A stretch of 64,000 nt of DNA, taken from Bradyrhizobium oligotrophicum S58. Lineage in GTDB: Bacteria > Pseudomonadota > Alphaproteobacteria > Rhizobiales > Xanthobacteraceae. Within the stretch, counting starts at the first letter, position 1. Every line of letters starts with the position of its first letter. The stretch is taken from NCBI RefSeq assembly GCF_000344805.1, contig NC_020453.1, positions 3,877,001-3,941,000 on the forward strand. The letters are read 5' to 3'. Positions 28,417 to 37,740 of the stretch are shown piece after piece. Below the pieces are notes generated by a model. The model saw nothing but the letters and a program-made list of their open reading frames with translations. It was not told the origin of the DNA and did no database searches. Both the position numbers and the translations under genes were made by a program.

Positions 28417-28891
28417 GCGCCGCTGCCGTTGCGCGCGACATCGTGATCAGCATTATGTGAACGCGTTGCAAGCTGCGCGGACAGAGAACCACACATTCGT
28501 CCGTTTTGCGCATGATGATGCCAAGCATTCGCAAAGCACGTCGCAGTGCCCCAAAGAATTCCCGAAGAATTCAAGACTGCGACGCAACGAGGCTCATTCC
28601 GTGACGGAGGGTTTCTTCGTCACGATTTCGACGCCGCTCGTATTGTGGCGGACGATGGACGCCGGTCACGACTCCTCCACACATCTTATTAGTTGTTTGT
28701 TCATGTTGCGACCAAAGCCTTTGAAAACAGGCGTTTGCGAGCAATCCCATAAAAGCCGGAAACAATAGCTCTACTCTGTCCGATCAGTTGACGTCGATGC
28801 GCGGGTGCGGGGCATGAGCGCGTCGTCGTGCTGCATGTTTTCGTACGGAGTAGAGGGCTTGGGGACCTTGGGACAGAAGCTACGGAGTTCG
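28417..28891. other. 475-base intergenic region
   Basis: The short open frames here lack domains and plausible ribosome sites. The region is lower in GC than its neighbours, especially around 28680-28780, and contains a close direct repeat of AAGAATTC (about 28556-28571). It probably carries the promoter of the following outer-membrane protein gene; no specific elements could be assigned. Confidence 0.4.
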
Positions 28892-29677
28892 ATGATGAAA
28901 ACGCTTTTCGGGGCAACGGCGGGGCTCGGCGCGGTTGTCGCGGCGACGTCCGCTTTCGCGGCTGATCTTCCAATGAAGAAGGGTCCCTACACCAAGGCTC
29001 CGCCTGCCGTCATGGCGACGGTGTACGATTGGAGCGGCTTCTACGTCGGTTTCAACGCCGGCGGCGGCTCCAGCCGGGACTGCTGGAATCTCATTTCGAA
29101 CGCGGGCGTCGCGGTCAATCCGGCCGCGAATCGCGAAGGCTGCTCCGGCGGTGGCGGAGCGGCGGTCGGTGGCCAGGTCGGCTATCGCTATCAGATGGCG
29201 AACTGGGTGTTCGGCGTCGAGGCGCAGGGCGACTGGGCCGACTTCAAGGGCACCAATCGCAACCTGATTCTTCCCAATGTGAGCGACCGCTCGCGCACCA
29301 ACGGCTTCGGCCTGTTCACCGGCCAGGTCGGCTATGCCTTCGACAACATTCTGGGCTACGTCAAAGGCGGTGCCGCGGTCGTCGGTGATCGCTATGACAC
29401 CTTCAACACCACCACCAACGTGATGCTCGACCGCGCCAACACGACGCGTTGGGGAGGCACCATCGGTGCGGGTATCGAATACGGCTTTGCACCGAACTGG
29501 TCGGTCGGCGTCGAATACGATCACATCTTCCTTGGCAACAAGAACCTGAACTTCGTTGCCGCCGCCGGTGCGCCTGCGATGACCCATCGCATCAACCAGA
29601 ACGTCGACATCGGGCTCGTGAAGCTGAACTACAAGTTCGGCCCGGGCTTCGGCCAGGGCTTCGGAATGATGCGTTGA
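28892..29677 (+). CDS. Outer-membrane beta-barrel protein (Omp25/RopB-like), paralogue A
   Basis: This 261-residue small porin-like barrel has a signal peptide (residues 1-24, AFAA) followed by the family opening DWSGFYVGFNAGGG, eight alternating amphipathic strands with VGGQVGYRYQ and FGVEAQGDWADF, and a C-terminal strand (VKLNYKFG). GGAG lies four bases before the ATG at 28892 and seven before the second ATG. It is paralogous to the gene at 30363. These proteins stabilise the rhizobial outer membrane; a precise role is unknown. Confidence 0.85.
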   Translation: MMKTLFGATAGLGAVVAATSAFAADLPMKKGPYTKAPPAVMATVYDWSGFYVGFNAGGGSSRDCWNLISNAGVAVNPAANREGCSGGGGAAVGGQVGYRYQMANWVFGVEAQGDWADFKGTNRNLILPNVSDRSRTNGFGLFTGQVGYAFDNILGYVKGGAAVVGDRYDTFNTTTNVMLDRANTTRWGGTIGAGIEYGFAPNWSVGVEYDHIFLGNKNLNFVAAAGAPAMTHRINQNVDIGLVKLNYKFGPGFGQGFGMMR

Positions 29678-29757
29678 TAGAGCTTGTCTGAAGCAGGTTC
29701 GTCGAAGGCATCGCCTTCGACGAACGACATCGCAAGCGGGCGCGCAGGCGCGTCCGT

Positions 29758-30093
29758 TCAGTCCTCTTCGAACTCGAACAGGTTGGGCAGCGGAGCGAAC
29801 GGATTCGGCGCCGGCGGGCGCGGCCTGATGCGCTGCCGGTGCGGATATGGATAAGGCGTCGCGCGCGGGTCGTTGCTGACACCCGCGAAATAGGGGTTGG
29901 CAACGCAATACAGCAGGCGTCCTGACGCGGTGGCCTGGCACTGGGCATAGGTGTCGAAGGTGCAGTTGCTCAGGCCGGGAAACTGATCGCCCTGCAGACA
30001 GAACGCATGCCTGACGCCGACGGCCTGAGCCGGGACGTGGGCTGCGACCACCAGGCCGGCTGCGGCCATGGCCGCAAGTAACACCTCACGCAT
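29758..30093 (-). CDS. DUF3551 family small exported protein
   Basis: This 111-residue protein has a signal peptide (residues 1-24, AQA) and the DUF3551 pattern of conserved cysteines (FCLQG, NCTFDTYAQCQATASG, YCVANP), followed by a proline/arginine-rich tail. The family is abundant in Bradyrhizobium and has no known function. GGGGAG lies seven bases before the ATG at 30093, which decides against the upstream ATG that overlaps this ribosome site. It is transcribed opposite to the two flanking barrel genes. Confidence 0.8.
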   Translation of the reverse strand: MREVLLAAMAAAGLVVAAHVPAQAVGVRHAFCLQGDQFPGLSNCTFDTYAQCQATASGRLLYCVANPYFAGVSNDPRATPYPYPHRQRIRPRPPAPNPFAPLPNLFEFEED

Positions 30094-30362
30094 AAACGAT
30101 CTCCCCTTCATCCCATGATGACCAGAACGCGCGCGCAGCATGGCGAAGCGATGCGCGAAGGCCCGCTTGCGTGTGTAGTCGCTCGGTCCTCGATTGCAAG
30201 TCACAAAGTTCCATCAACACACTGTGATTGCAGATTAATTTCCCGACATGTCTCACGCCCTTTCAGACGCCATCTGTGACCGCGAGGCTACAGCAATTGT
30301 GGCGCAGATCGTTAAGAGGTGCGGCTGGCCTGGGGGCCAAATGAGACGAGACTGGACCTGTG

Positions 30363-31076
30363 ATGAAGAAACTTCTGTTGACGACGACGGCGCTCGTGGT
30401 GCTGGCCTCGCCGGCGCTGGCCGCGGATCTCGCCGCGCGTCCCTACACGAAGGCACCGCCGCCGGTGATGGCTGCGATCTATGATTGGAGCGGCTTCTAC
30501 ATCGGTGTGAACGGCGGTGGCGGCTGGAGCCACAATACGTGGGATCTGGTCGGCGGCGGTCGCGAAGGTTCGCACGATTCGTCGGGCGGCACCGTCGGTG
30601 GCCAGGTCGGCTATCGCTGGCAGATGGGCCAGATCGTGTTCGGCGTCGAGGCGCAGGGCAACTGGGCCGACTTCTCCGGTGACAATGTGAGCGCGCTGTT
30701 CGCGACTCGCAACCGTACCAAGACCGATGCGTTCGGCCTGTTCACGGGCCAGGTCGGTTACGCCTGGAACAACGTGCTGCTCTACGCCAAGGGCGGTGCT
30801 GCCCTGACCAGCAACACCTACACGATCTCCAACGCGGCGACCGGCGCGTTCCTCGGCTCCAACGACAACACGCGCTGGGGCGGTGTGGTCGGTGCAGGCA
30901 TCGAATACGGCTTCGCTCCGAACTGGTCGCTCGGCTTCGAGTACGACCATCTGTTCATGGATCGTCAGACCGTCAGCTTCGGCGCGCTCGGCTCCGACAG
31001 CATCAAGCAGGACGTCGATCTGTTCACCGCCCGCCTGAACTATCGCTTCGGCGGCCCGGTGGCGACGCGCTACTGA
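30363..31076 (+). CDS. Outer-membrane beta-barrel protein (Omp25/RopB-like), paralogue B
   Basis: This 237-residue relative of the barrel at 28892 shares DWSGFYIGVNGGGG, VGGQVGYRWQ, FGLFTGQVGYA, GAGIEYGFAPNWS and a closing strand with aromatic ends. The signal peptide covers about residues 1-20 (LAA). The upstream GTG at 30360 is an alternative start. The gene is closed by a strong terminator at 31109. Confidence 0.85.
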   Translation: MKKLLLTTTALVVLASPALAADLAARPYTKAPPPVMAAIYDWSGFYIGVNGGGGWSHNTWDLVGGGREGSHDSSGGTVGGQVGYRWQMGQIVFGVEAQGNWADFSGDNVSALFATRNRTKTDAFGLFTGQVGYAWNNVLLYAKGGAALTSNTYTISNAATGAFLGSNDNTRWGGVVGAGIEYGFAPNWSLGFEYDHLFMDRQTVSFGALGSDSIKQDVDLFTARLNYRFGGPVATRY

Positions 31077-31108
31077 TTCTCTCATCCGCATCGATCGGCG
31101 GAATTCGA

Positions 31109-31141
31109 AGCCCCGGCGCAGCCCTGCGCCGGGGCTTTTTT
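31109..31141 (+). terminator. Strong Rho-independent terminator
   Basis: AGCCCCGGCGCA (31109-31120) and TGCGCCGGGGCT (31125-31136) form a perfect 12-pair stem with a GCCC loop, ending in six T's. It lies 33 bases after the barrel paralogue B stop. Confidence 0.93.
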
Positions 31142-31264
31142 CATGGCTGAGGGGCGTCGATTAACCACGTGTCTCAGGGGGGACGCCATGCGTTCGCGAG
31201 CACGCTTGACCTGAGAACGAAAAAGGACATTGTTCTTCTTATGTTCTAGCTCAGGGAGGTCCCC

Positions 31265-31364
31265 ATGCTGAAGGTTTTTCGTCGAAGAAGCCGCCGCACT
31301 GGCGTCGATCACGCTGTTCGTCGGGATGATCGCTCTATGGGCGCAAATCATTCCCCAGCTTTAG
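31265..31364 (+). pseudogene. Frameshifted micro-gene for a one-helix protein
   Basis: A very strong ribosome site AGGGAGGT (31253-31260) precedes ATG at 31265. The frame opens MLKVF, then a five-T run shifts it. In the +1-corrected frame the product continues EEAAALASITLFVGMIALWAQ and ends at TAG (31362-31364), about 32 residues with one membrane helix. Similar tiny single-helix proteins occur in Bradyrhizobium. The 100-base span (3n+1) shows one extra base. It could be a decayed gene, a sequencing error in the T-run, or slippage. Confidence 0.5.
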
Positions 31365-31554
31365 CTTTTCAGCCGGCGGCGCTGGGGAAAAGCCGGACAA
31401 CGGGCGGCGAGCAGGCGAGGCTACCGGACTCGGGCGCGGATGATCCGATATCATGGCCAAGCGAGTCGGCGAGGGGCGGGGATGAATCGATCCCTGGCCG
31501 CCGATCAGCGTCACCGTGATCTCGGAAATTCCCTCAGGAAGTTGCAAGGCGAGC

Positions 31555-34500
31555 ATGTCCAGCGCCGGATTTGTCCATCTCCACGTCCATTCCGCCTATT
31601 CGCTGCTGAAGGGCTCGATCAAGATCGCCAAGCTCGGCGAGCTCGCCAAGGCTGACCGGCAGCCCGCGCTGGCGTTGACCGACACCGACAATATGTTCGG
31701 CGGGCTGGAATTCTCCGACAAGATGGCGGGCTATGGCATCCAGCCGATCGTCGGCTGCGAGCTCGCGATCGACTTTGGCGATCTGGACCCGAACGCCCGC
31801 AATGGAGCTGCGGTCGCGCAGCCGTCGCGAATCGTCCTGCTGGCGGCGCGTGAGGAGGGCTATCGCCACCTGATGCGGTTGAATTCGCGGGCGTTCCTCG
31901 ACACCCCGACGCATCAGGCGCCGCACATCAAGTTCGACTGGCTCACCGAAGGCGTCGATGGCGTGATCGCGCTCACGGGCGGGCCGGATGGGCCGATCTC
32001 GCTCGCGATCCAGCACGACATGGCTGCACTCGCGACGCAGCGCTGTGAGCGGCTGGCGAGCCTGTTCGGCGACCGTCTCTACATCGAGCTGCAGCGCCAC
32101 GGTGTCGAGCGTGAGCGCCGCGTCGAAGGTGGCCTGATCGACATCGCCTACGGCAAGGGCTTGCCGCTGGTCGCGACCAACGAACCGTATTTCGCGACCG
32201 CCGACGACTACGAGGCGCATGACGCGCTGCTGTGCATCGCCGGCGGCCATCTGATCGCCGATACCGAGCGCGTGCAGCTGACTCCCGACCACCGCTTCAA
32301 GACCCGCGCCGAGATGGCGGTGCTGTTCGCCGACATTCCGGAGGCGCTCGCCTCGACGGTCGAGATCGCCGAGCGCTGCTCGTACCGGCCGCGGACGCGC
32401 AAGCCGATCCTGCCGTTTTTCACGGTCGGCGCGGGCAGCGGCGATGCCGTGGACGCGGCCAGCGCCGAGGCTGCCGAGCTGAAGCGGCAGGCCGAGGAGG
32501 GCCTCGAGCGGCGCCTGAAGGTGCACGGCATGGCGCCGGGCATGACCGAGGAGGACTATCAGAAGCGGCTCGCTTTCGAGCTCGACGTCATCATGCGCAT
32601 GAAGTACGCGGGCTACTTCCTGATCGTGTCGGACTTCATCAAATGGGCCAAGGCGCACGGCATTCCGGTCGGGCCGGGCCGCGGCTCCGGCGCCGGCTCG
32701 CTGGTTGCATGGGTTTTGACCATCACCGACCTCGACCCGATGCGGTTCGCGCTGCTGTTCGAGCGCTTCCTCAATCCCGAGCGCGTGTCGATGCCGGACT
32801 TCGACATCGACTTCTGCCAGGACCGCCGCGGCGAGGTGATCTCCTACGTCCAGCAGCGCTACGGCCGCGACCAGGTGGCGCAGATCATCACCTTCGGTAC
32901 CTTGCAGGCGCGCGGCGTGCTGCGCGACGTCGGCCGTGTGCTGCAGATGCCCTATGGCCAGGTCGACAAGCTCACCAAGCTGGTGCCGCAGAATCCGGCC
33001 GCGCCGGTGACGCTCGCCGCCGCCATCGAGGGCGAGCCGAAGCTGCAGGCGTTCCGCGACGAGGATCCGGTGGTGGCGCGCGCCTTCGACATCGCGATGC
33101 GCCTCGAGGGCCTGACACGGCACGCCTCGACCCATGCCGCCGGCATCGTGATCGGCGACCGGCCGCTCAGCGAGCTGGTGCCGATGTATCGCGATCCGAA
33201 ATCCGACATGCCGGTCACCCAGTTCAACATGAAGTGGGTCGAGCCGGCCGGTCTCGTCAAATTCGACTTCCTCGGCCTGAAGACGCTGACGGTGCTCGAT
33301 GTCGCGGTGAAGCTCTTGAAGCAGCGCGACGTGCATGTCGATCTGGCGACCCTGCCGATCGACGATGCGCCGAGCTACCAGATGCTGGCGCGCGGCGACG
33401 TGGTCGGCGTGTTCCAGGTTGAAAGTCAGGGCATGCGGCGGGCGCTGATCGACATGCGCCCGGACCGTTTCGAGGACATCATCGCGCTGGTCGCGCTGTA
33501 TCGCCCCGGTCCGATGGCCAACATCCCGACCTATTGCGCCCGCAAGCACGGCGAGGAGGAAGCGGAATATCTGCACCCGATCCTGGAGCCGATCCTGAAG
33601 GAGACATTCGGCGTCATCATCTACCAGGAGCAGGTGATGCAGGTCGCGCAGCAGATGTCCGGCTATTCGCTCGGCGAAGCCGATCTGCTGCGCCGCGCCA
33701 TGGGCAAGAAGATCCGCGCCGAGATGGACAAGCAGCGCGTCCGTTTCGTCGACGGTGCGACCAAGAACGGCGTGCCGAAGGACCAGGCCGACACCATCTT
33801 CGACCTGCTCGCCAAGTTCGCCGACTACGGCTTCAACAAGTCACACGCCGCGGCCTACGCGCTGGTGTCGTATCACACCGCCTACATGAAGGCGCACTAC
33901 CCGGTGGAGTTCATCGCGGCGTCGATGACGCTCGATCTCAACAACACCGACAAGCTCTCGGAATTCCGCGCCGAGGCGCAGCGTCTGGGCATCAAGGTCG
34001 AGCCGCCGTCGATCAACCGCTCGGGCCCGACCTTCGAGGTCAGCGGCAACACCATCTTCTACGCGCTCGCTGCCCTGAAGGGCGTCGGTCCGCAGGCGAT
34101 CGAGATGATCGTGGAGGCGCGCAGCAAGGGCGGTCCGTTCACCTCGCTCGCCGACTTCGCGAGCCGCGTCAGTCCGCGCGCGATCAACAAGCGCATCATC
34201 GAGACGCTGGCGGCAGCCGGCGCCTTCGACGGGCTCGACAAGAACCGCGCGCGCGTGTTCGCCGGCGCCGACGCCATCGTCGCAGCCTGCCAGCGGGCCA
34301 ACGAGGCCGCCACGTCGGGCCAGAACGACATGTTCGGCAACGCCGCCGATGCGCCCGCGATCATCCTGCCGAACATCGAGAACTGGCTGCCGGCCGAGCG
34401 CCTGCGGCGCGAATACGACGCGATCGGCTTCTTCCTGTCGGGCCATCCGCTCGACGACTACGCCGCGGCGCTGAAGCGGCTGCGGGTGCAGAGCTGGGCG

Positions 34501-35082
34501 GAGTTCTCGCGCGCAGTGAAGACCGGCGCGACCGCCGGCAAGGTCGCAGCCACCGTGGTGTCGCGCATGGAACGCCGCACCAAGACCGGCAACAAGATGG
34601 GCATCATGGGCCTGTCGGATCCGACAGGGCATTTCGAGGCCGTGTTGTTCTCGGAAGGGCTGGCACAATACCGCGACGTGCTGGAGCCTGGGGCCGCGGT
34701 GCTGCTGCAGCTCGGCGCCGAGCTGCAGGGCGATGACGTCCGCGCGCGCGTGCTGCACGCCGAGCCGCTCGACGATGCCGCCGCCAAGACGCAGCGCGGC
34801 CTTCGCATCTTCCTGCGCGACACCAAGCCGCTCGACTCCATCGTCAGGCGCCTGCAGGGCCCGGAAGCGGCTGCGGCCAACGGCAATGGCGCCACGGCGA
34901 AAAGCGTCGCGCCGCCGCCGGCGCCTCGTTCCACCGCCGGTGAGGGGGAGGTGTCGCTGGTCATGATGCTCGACCTCGAGACCGAGGTCGAGATGAAGCT
35001 GCCCGGGCGCTTCAAGGTTTCGCCACAAATTGCAGGCGCCATCAAGGCGGTGACCGGCGTGGTCGACGTGCAGCAGCTGTAG
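31555..35082 (+). CDS. dnaE: DNA polymerase III alpha subunit
   Basis: This 1175-residue replicative polymerase has, in order, a PHP domain (HLHVHSAYSLLKGSIKI at the start), a C-family catalytic core with MPDFDIDF (acidic residues D415, D417, D419), fingers and beta-binding regions, tandem helix-hairpin-helix (near KGVGPQAIEMI), and a C-terminal OB-fold. AAGG lies five bases before the ATG at 31555; an earlier ATG at 31516 lacks support. In relatives it follows lolD directly; here 5.1 kb intervenes. Confidence 0.97.
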   Translation: MSSAGFVHLHVHSAYSLLKGSIKIAKLGELAKADRQPALALTDTDNMFGGLEFSDKMAGYGIQPIVGCELAIDFGDLDPNARNGAAVAQPSRIVLLAAREEGYRHLMRLNSRAFLDTPTHQAPHIKFDWLTEGVDGVIALTGGPDGPISLAIQHDMAALATQRCERLASLFGDRLYIELQRHGVERERRVEGGLIDIAYGKGLPLVATNEPYFATADDYEAHDALLCIAGGHLIADTERVQLTPDHRFKTRAEMAVLFADIPEALASTVEIAERCSYRPRTRKPILPFFTVGAGSGDAVDAASAEAAELKRQAEEGLERRLKVHGMAPGMTEEDYQKRLAFELDVIMRMKYAGYFLIVSDFIKWAKAHGIPVGPGRGSGAGSLVAWVLTITDLDPMRFALLFERFLNPERVSMPDFDIDFCQDRRGEVISYVQQRYGRDQVAQIITFGTLQARGVLRDVGRVLQMPYGQVDKLTKLVPQNPAAPVTLAAAIEGEPKLQAFRDEDPVVARAFDIAMRLEGLTRHASTHAAGIVIGDRPLSELVPMYRDPKSDMPVTQFNMKWVEPAGLVKFDFLGLKTLTVLDVAVKLLKQRDVHVDLATLPIDDAPSYQMLARGDVVGVFQVESQGMRRALIDMRPDRFEDIIALVALYRPGPMANIPTYCARKHGEEEAEYLHPILEPILKETFGVIIYQEQVMQVAQQMSGYSLGEADLLRRAMGKKIRAEMDKQRVRFVDGATKNGVPKDQADTIFDLLAKFADYGFNKSHAAAYALVSYHTAYMKAHYPVEFIAASMTLDLNNTDKLSEFRAEAQRLGIKVEPPSINRSGPTFEVSGNTIFYALAALKGVGPQAIEMIVEARSKGGPFTSLADFASRVSPRAINKRIIETLAAAGAFDGLDKNRARVFAGADAIVAACQRANEAATSGQNDMFGNAADAPAIILPNIENWLPAERLRREYDAIGFFLSGHPLDDYAAALKRLRVQSWAEFSRAVKTGATAGKVAATVVSRMERRTKTGNKMGIMGLSDPTGHFEAVLFSEGLAQYRDVLEPGAAVLLQLGAELQGDDVRARVLHAEPLDDAAAKTQRGLRIFLRDTKPLDSIVRRLQGPEAAAANGNGATAKSVAPPPAPRSTAGEGEVSLVMMLDLETEVEMKLPGRFKVSPQIAGAIKAVTGVVDVQQL

Positions 35083-35271
35083 TCGTCGGCGGTCGTATCC
35101 GGTGCGGCGGCCTTGGCTTGGCCGCTGTGCGGGAGCGAACCGACGGCGAAGGAACGAAAAAGCTGCGCGACGGCTATACGGACATGCCTCCGTTCAACCG
35201 CGGTTCAGCCATCCTGCCGCTGAATCCCGGGCAGGTGCCTTGTAAGATGCCTTGGAAGGGCTCGAACCGTC

Positions 35272-37611
35272 ATGCGCTTGGCCAAGATCGTCTTCAATGT
35301 CTCGCTCTGCCTGCTCGCGCTGGCAGCTCCGTTGCGGTCTGCTGCAGCGCAGCAGCCGGCGCCCGAGAAGCGCATTGCGCTCGTCATCGGCAACGGCGCC
35401 TATGCCAAGGGCCCGCTGGCCACGGCCGCCAACGACGCCGGCCTGATCGCGCAGACGCTGCAGGCCGCAGGCTTCGACGTGGTCGGCGCCCGTGATCTCG
35501 ATGGCGACACGCTGCGCAAGAGCTTTCGCGATTTCATTCACAAGGCGCAATCGTCCGACGGCAACACGGTCGCGATGGTCTATCTCGCCGGCTACGGCAT
35601 GCAGCTCGCGGGCGAGAACTATTTCATTCCCGTCGATGCCAATCTCGGCAGCGACGTCGACATTCCGACCGAAGGGCTGCGCCTCAGCGACTATGTTCGC
35701 CAGCTCGCGGCGACGCCTCTGAAAGCCGGCGTGGTCGTGCTCGATGCGGCGCGCCAGCAGCCGTTCATCGCGAGCGGGCCGACGATCGCGGGTGGACTCG
35801 CGCTGGTCGAGCCCGACAACAACATGCTGATCGCCTTCAACGCGGCACCGGGCACGATCGCGCCGAACGAGACCGGCGCCTACGGCGTCTACGCGCGCTC
35901 GCTCGCCGAGATGATCCGCACCGGCGGCCTGTCGCTGCCGGAGGTGTTCGACCGCTTGCGGCTGCGCGTCAACGAGGAGACCAAGGGCGCCCAGGTGCCC
36001 TGGGATGCGCAGAAGGTCCAGGCCGCCTTCACCTTCTTCGAAAGGGCGCCGGATGCGCCGGCCCCGCAGGCAAGCCCAGAGCAGACGGCGGCGCTGCGCG
36101 CGCGGCCGATCCGCGACCTGCCGGTGCAGGAAGCCTATACCGCAGCGCTCGAGCGCGACACGCTGCAGGGCTATGAGGATTTCATCGCGGCCTATTCTGA
36201 CGATCCGCTCGCACGACGCGTGCGGGCCATCGTTGCCGCCCGCCGTGAGGCGCTGACCTGGCGGCGGACGTATCGCACCGACAGCCCGGAAGCCTATTGG
36301 TCGTATCTGAAGCGCTACCCCTATGGGGCGCATGCCGAGGACGCGCGGCGGCGGCTGGCGATCCTGTCGGCACCGCCGGCACCGCCGCCGAGCTTTGCGA
36401 TGATCGAGTACGACGTGCCGCCGCCGCCGCTCGACGAGGTCATCTATGTCGAACGCCCGGTGCTGCTGTTCTCGGATCCCGAGTTCGGCTTCGTGCCGCC
36501 ACCGCCGCCGCCGATCTACCTGCTGCCGCCGCCACCGCCGGACTTCGTCGACCTGGCGCCGCCATTCGCGCCGGTCGGCATCTTCATCCTGCCGCAGCCG
36601 GTCTTCATTCCGATCCCGGTCTATGTCCGGCCGCCGGCGTTCGTGGCGCCGCCGCCGAACAACATCATCTACCAGAACATCCACAACACGACCGTCATCA
36701 ACACCGTGATCAACCGCCCGGCGCCCACGGCGCCGCTTGCGACCGGCCCGGCGGCGGCAACGTCGCCGCCAACCGCGGTGGCGCCCGCTTTGCCGCCCGC
36801 GGTGATGCAGCGTGCAACGCTGATCCAGCAGGGCAAGGCGCCGGTGCCGGGCGCGCCCGCCGGTCTTGGAGGCGGTCCTGGAGGTGGTCCTGGAGGGCGT
36901 GGACCGTCGATCAACGTCGCCCCAGGTGCGCCTCTGACGCCGCCCGGCCGGCCGGGCCCGGCTGCGCCTGCCGCAAATGCCCTTCCGGTGCCCGGCCGCG
37001 GTGCGCCCCCGATCCCGCCATCCGCCAATGGCCCGACTTCGCGCGCGCCGCTGCTGGCCTCGCCCTCGCCGAGCCCGGCTCAGGCGCCGCCGCCAACCGG
37101 CACGCCGCCGTCACGGCAGACGCCCGCTGGCCTTCATGCGAACCGCACGCCGCCCGGCGCGCCCGCGGCGCCACCGACGCGGCCAGCGACGACGTCTTCG
37201 CGTCCGGTGCAGGCTGTCATCCCGCGCGGGCCGGAGCCGCGCGCGCGCGTCCAGCAGGCCGCGCCGCCGATCCAGCGGCCGCCGCCGCCGGTCGCTCGGC
37301 TCAGTCCGCCGCCATCAGCGCCACGACCGCCGGTCGCGCCCATGGTTCGCGCGGCTCCGGTCCGAGCCGCCCCGCCACCGCAGATGATGCGCCCCGCTGC
37401 GCCGCCGCCGATGGCGCGACCCGCGCCACCGCCACAAATGGCGCGACCGGCTCCGCCGCCACAGATGGCGCGTCCTGCGCCGCCGCCGATGGCCGCCATG
37501 CCACGGCCTGCGCCGCCACCTCAGATGGCAAGGCCCGCGGCGCCACCGCCGCGACCGGCTCCGGCGCCGGCCGCTGGCAAGAGATGTCCGCCAAACGTCC
37601 CGCATTGTTGA
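35272..37611 (+). CDS. Caspase-like (peptidase C14) protein without catalytic dyad, proline-rich tail
   Basis: This 779-residue exported protein has a signal peptide (1-27), a caspase-fold domain (about 33-260: RIALVIGNGAYAKG, ENYFIPVDA), a YEDFIAAYSDDPLA-type helical repeat region (about 280-360) and a long Pro/Ala-rich tail with PPPQMARPA repeats, ending in two cysteines (KRCPPNVPHC). In active family members the strands end ...YYAGHG and LDACR; here they read YLAGYG and VLDAAR, so the catalytic His is Tyr108 and the Cys is Ala160. It should be a non-enzymatic pseudocaspase. Start is supported by GGAAGGG upstream. Confidence 0.82.
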   Translation: MRLAKIVFNVSLCLLALAAPLRSAAAQQPAPEKRIALVIGNGAYAKGPLATAANDAGLIAQTLQAAGFDVVGARDLDGDTLRKSFRDFIHKAQSSDGNTVAMVYLAGYGMQLAGENYFIPVDANLGSDVDIPTEGLRLSDYVRQLAATPLKAGVVVLDAARQQPFIASGPTIAGGLALVEPDNNMLIAFNAAPGTIAPNETGAYGVYARSLAEMIRTGGLSLPEVFDRLRLRVNEETKGAQVPWDAQKVQAAFTFFERAPDAPAPQASPEQTAALRARPIRDLPVQEAYTAALERDTLQGYEDFIAAYSDDPLARRVRAIVAARREALTWRRTYRTDSPEAYWSYLKRYPYGAHAEDARRRLAILSAPPAPPPSFAMIEYDVPPPPLDEVIYVERPVLLFSDPEFGFVPPPPPPIYLLPPPPPDFVDLAPPFAPVGIFILPQPVFIPIPVYVRPPAFVAPPPNNIIYQNIHNTTVINTVINRPAPTAPLATGPAAATSPPTAVAPALPPAVMQRATLIQQGKAPVPGAPAGLGGGPGGGPGGRGPSINVAPGAPLTPPGRPGPAAPAANALPVPGRGAPPIPPSANGPTSRAPLLASPSPSPAQAPPPTGTPPSRQTPAGLHANRTPPGAPAAPPTRPATTSSRPVQAVIPRGPEPRARVQQAAPPIQRPPPPVARLSPPPSAPRPPVAPMVRAAPVRAAPPPQMMRPAAPPPMARPAPPPQMARPAPPPQMARPAPPPMAAMPRPAPPPQMARPAAPPPRPAPAPAAGKRCPPNVPHC

Positions 37612-37740
37612 GCCATCGCGCGGAGGTTCGGCGGCGCAGCGGTTGCAACGTCGGCCTGTTTTCGATATTGGCCGGATCGCCGGATTGGTCGATCGTGGGC
37701 GCAGGACGTCGGCAGCCGACGACGTGTTGCGAGGGCATCA

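Noticed and set aside
28397..28768. 123-codon plus-strand frame after the MmyB regulator
   Set aside because: No ribosome site, no domain, biased composition and a start inside the preceding gene.
37378..37560. Possible CRISPR-like repeats
   Set aside because: The repeats are in-frame PPPQMARPA coding units with no spacers and no cas genes nearby.
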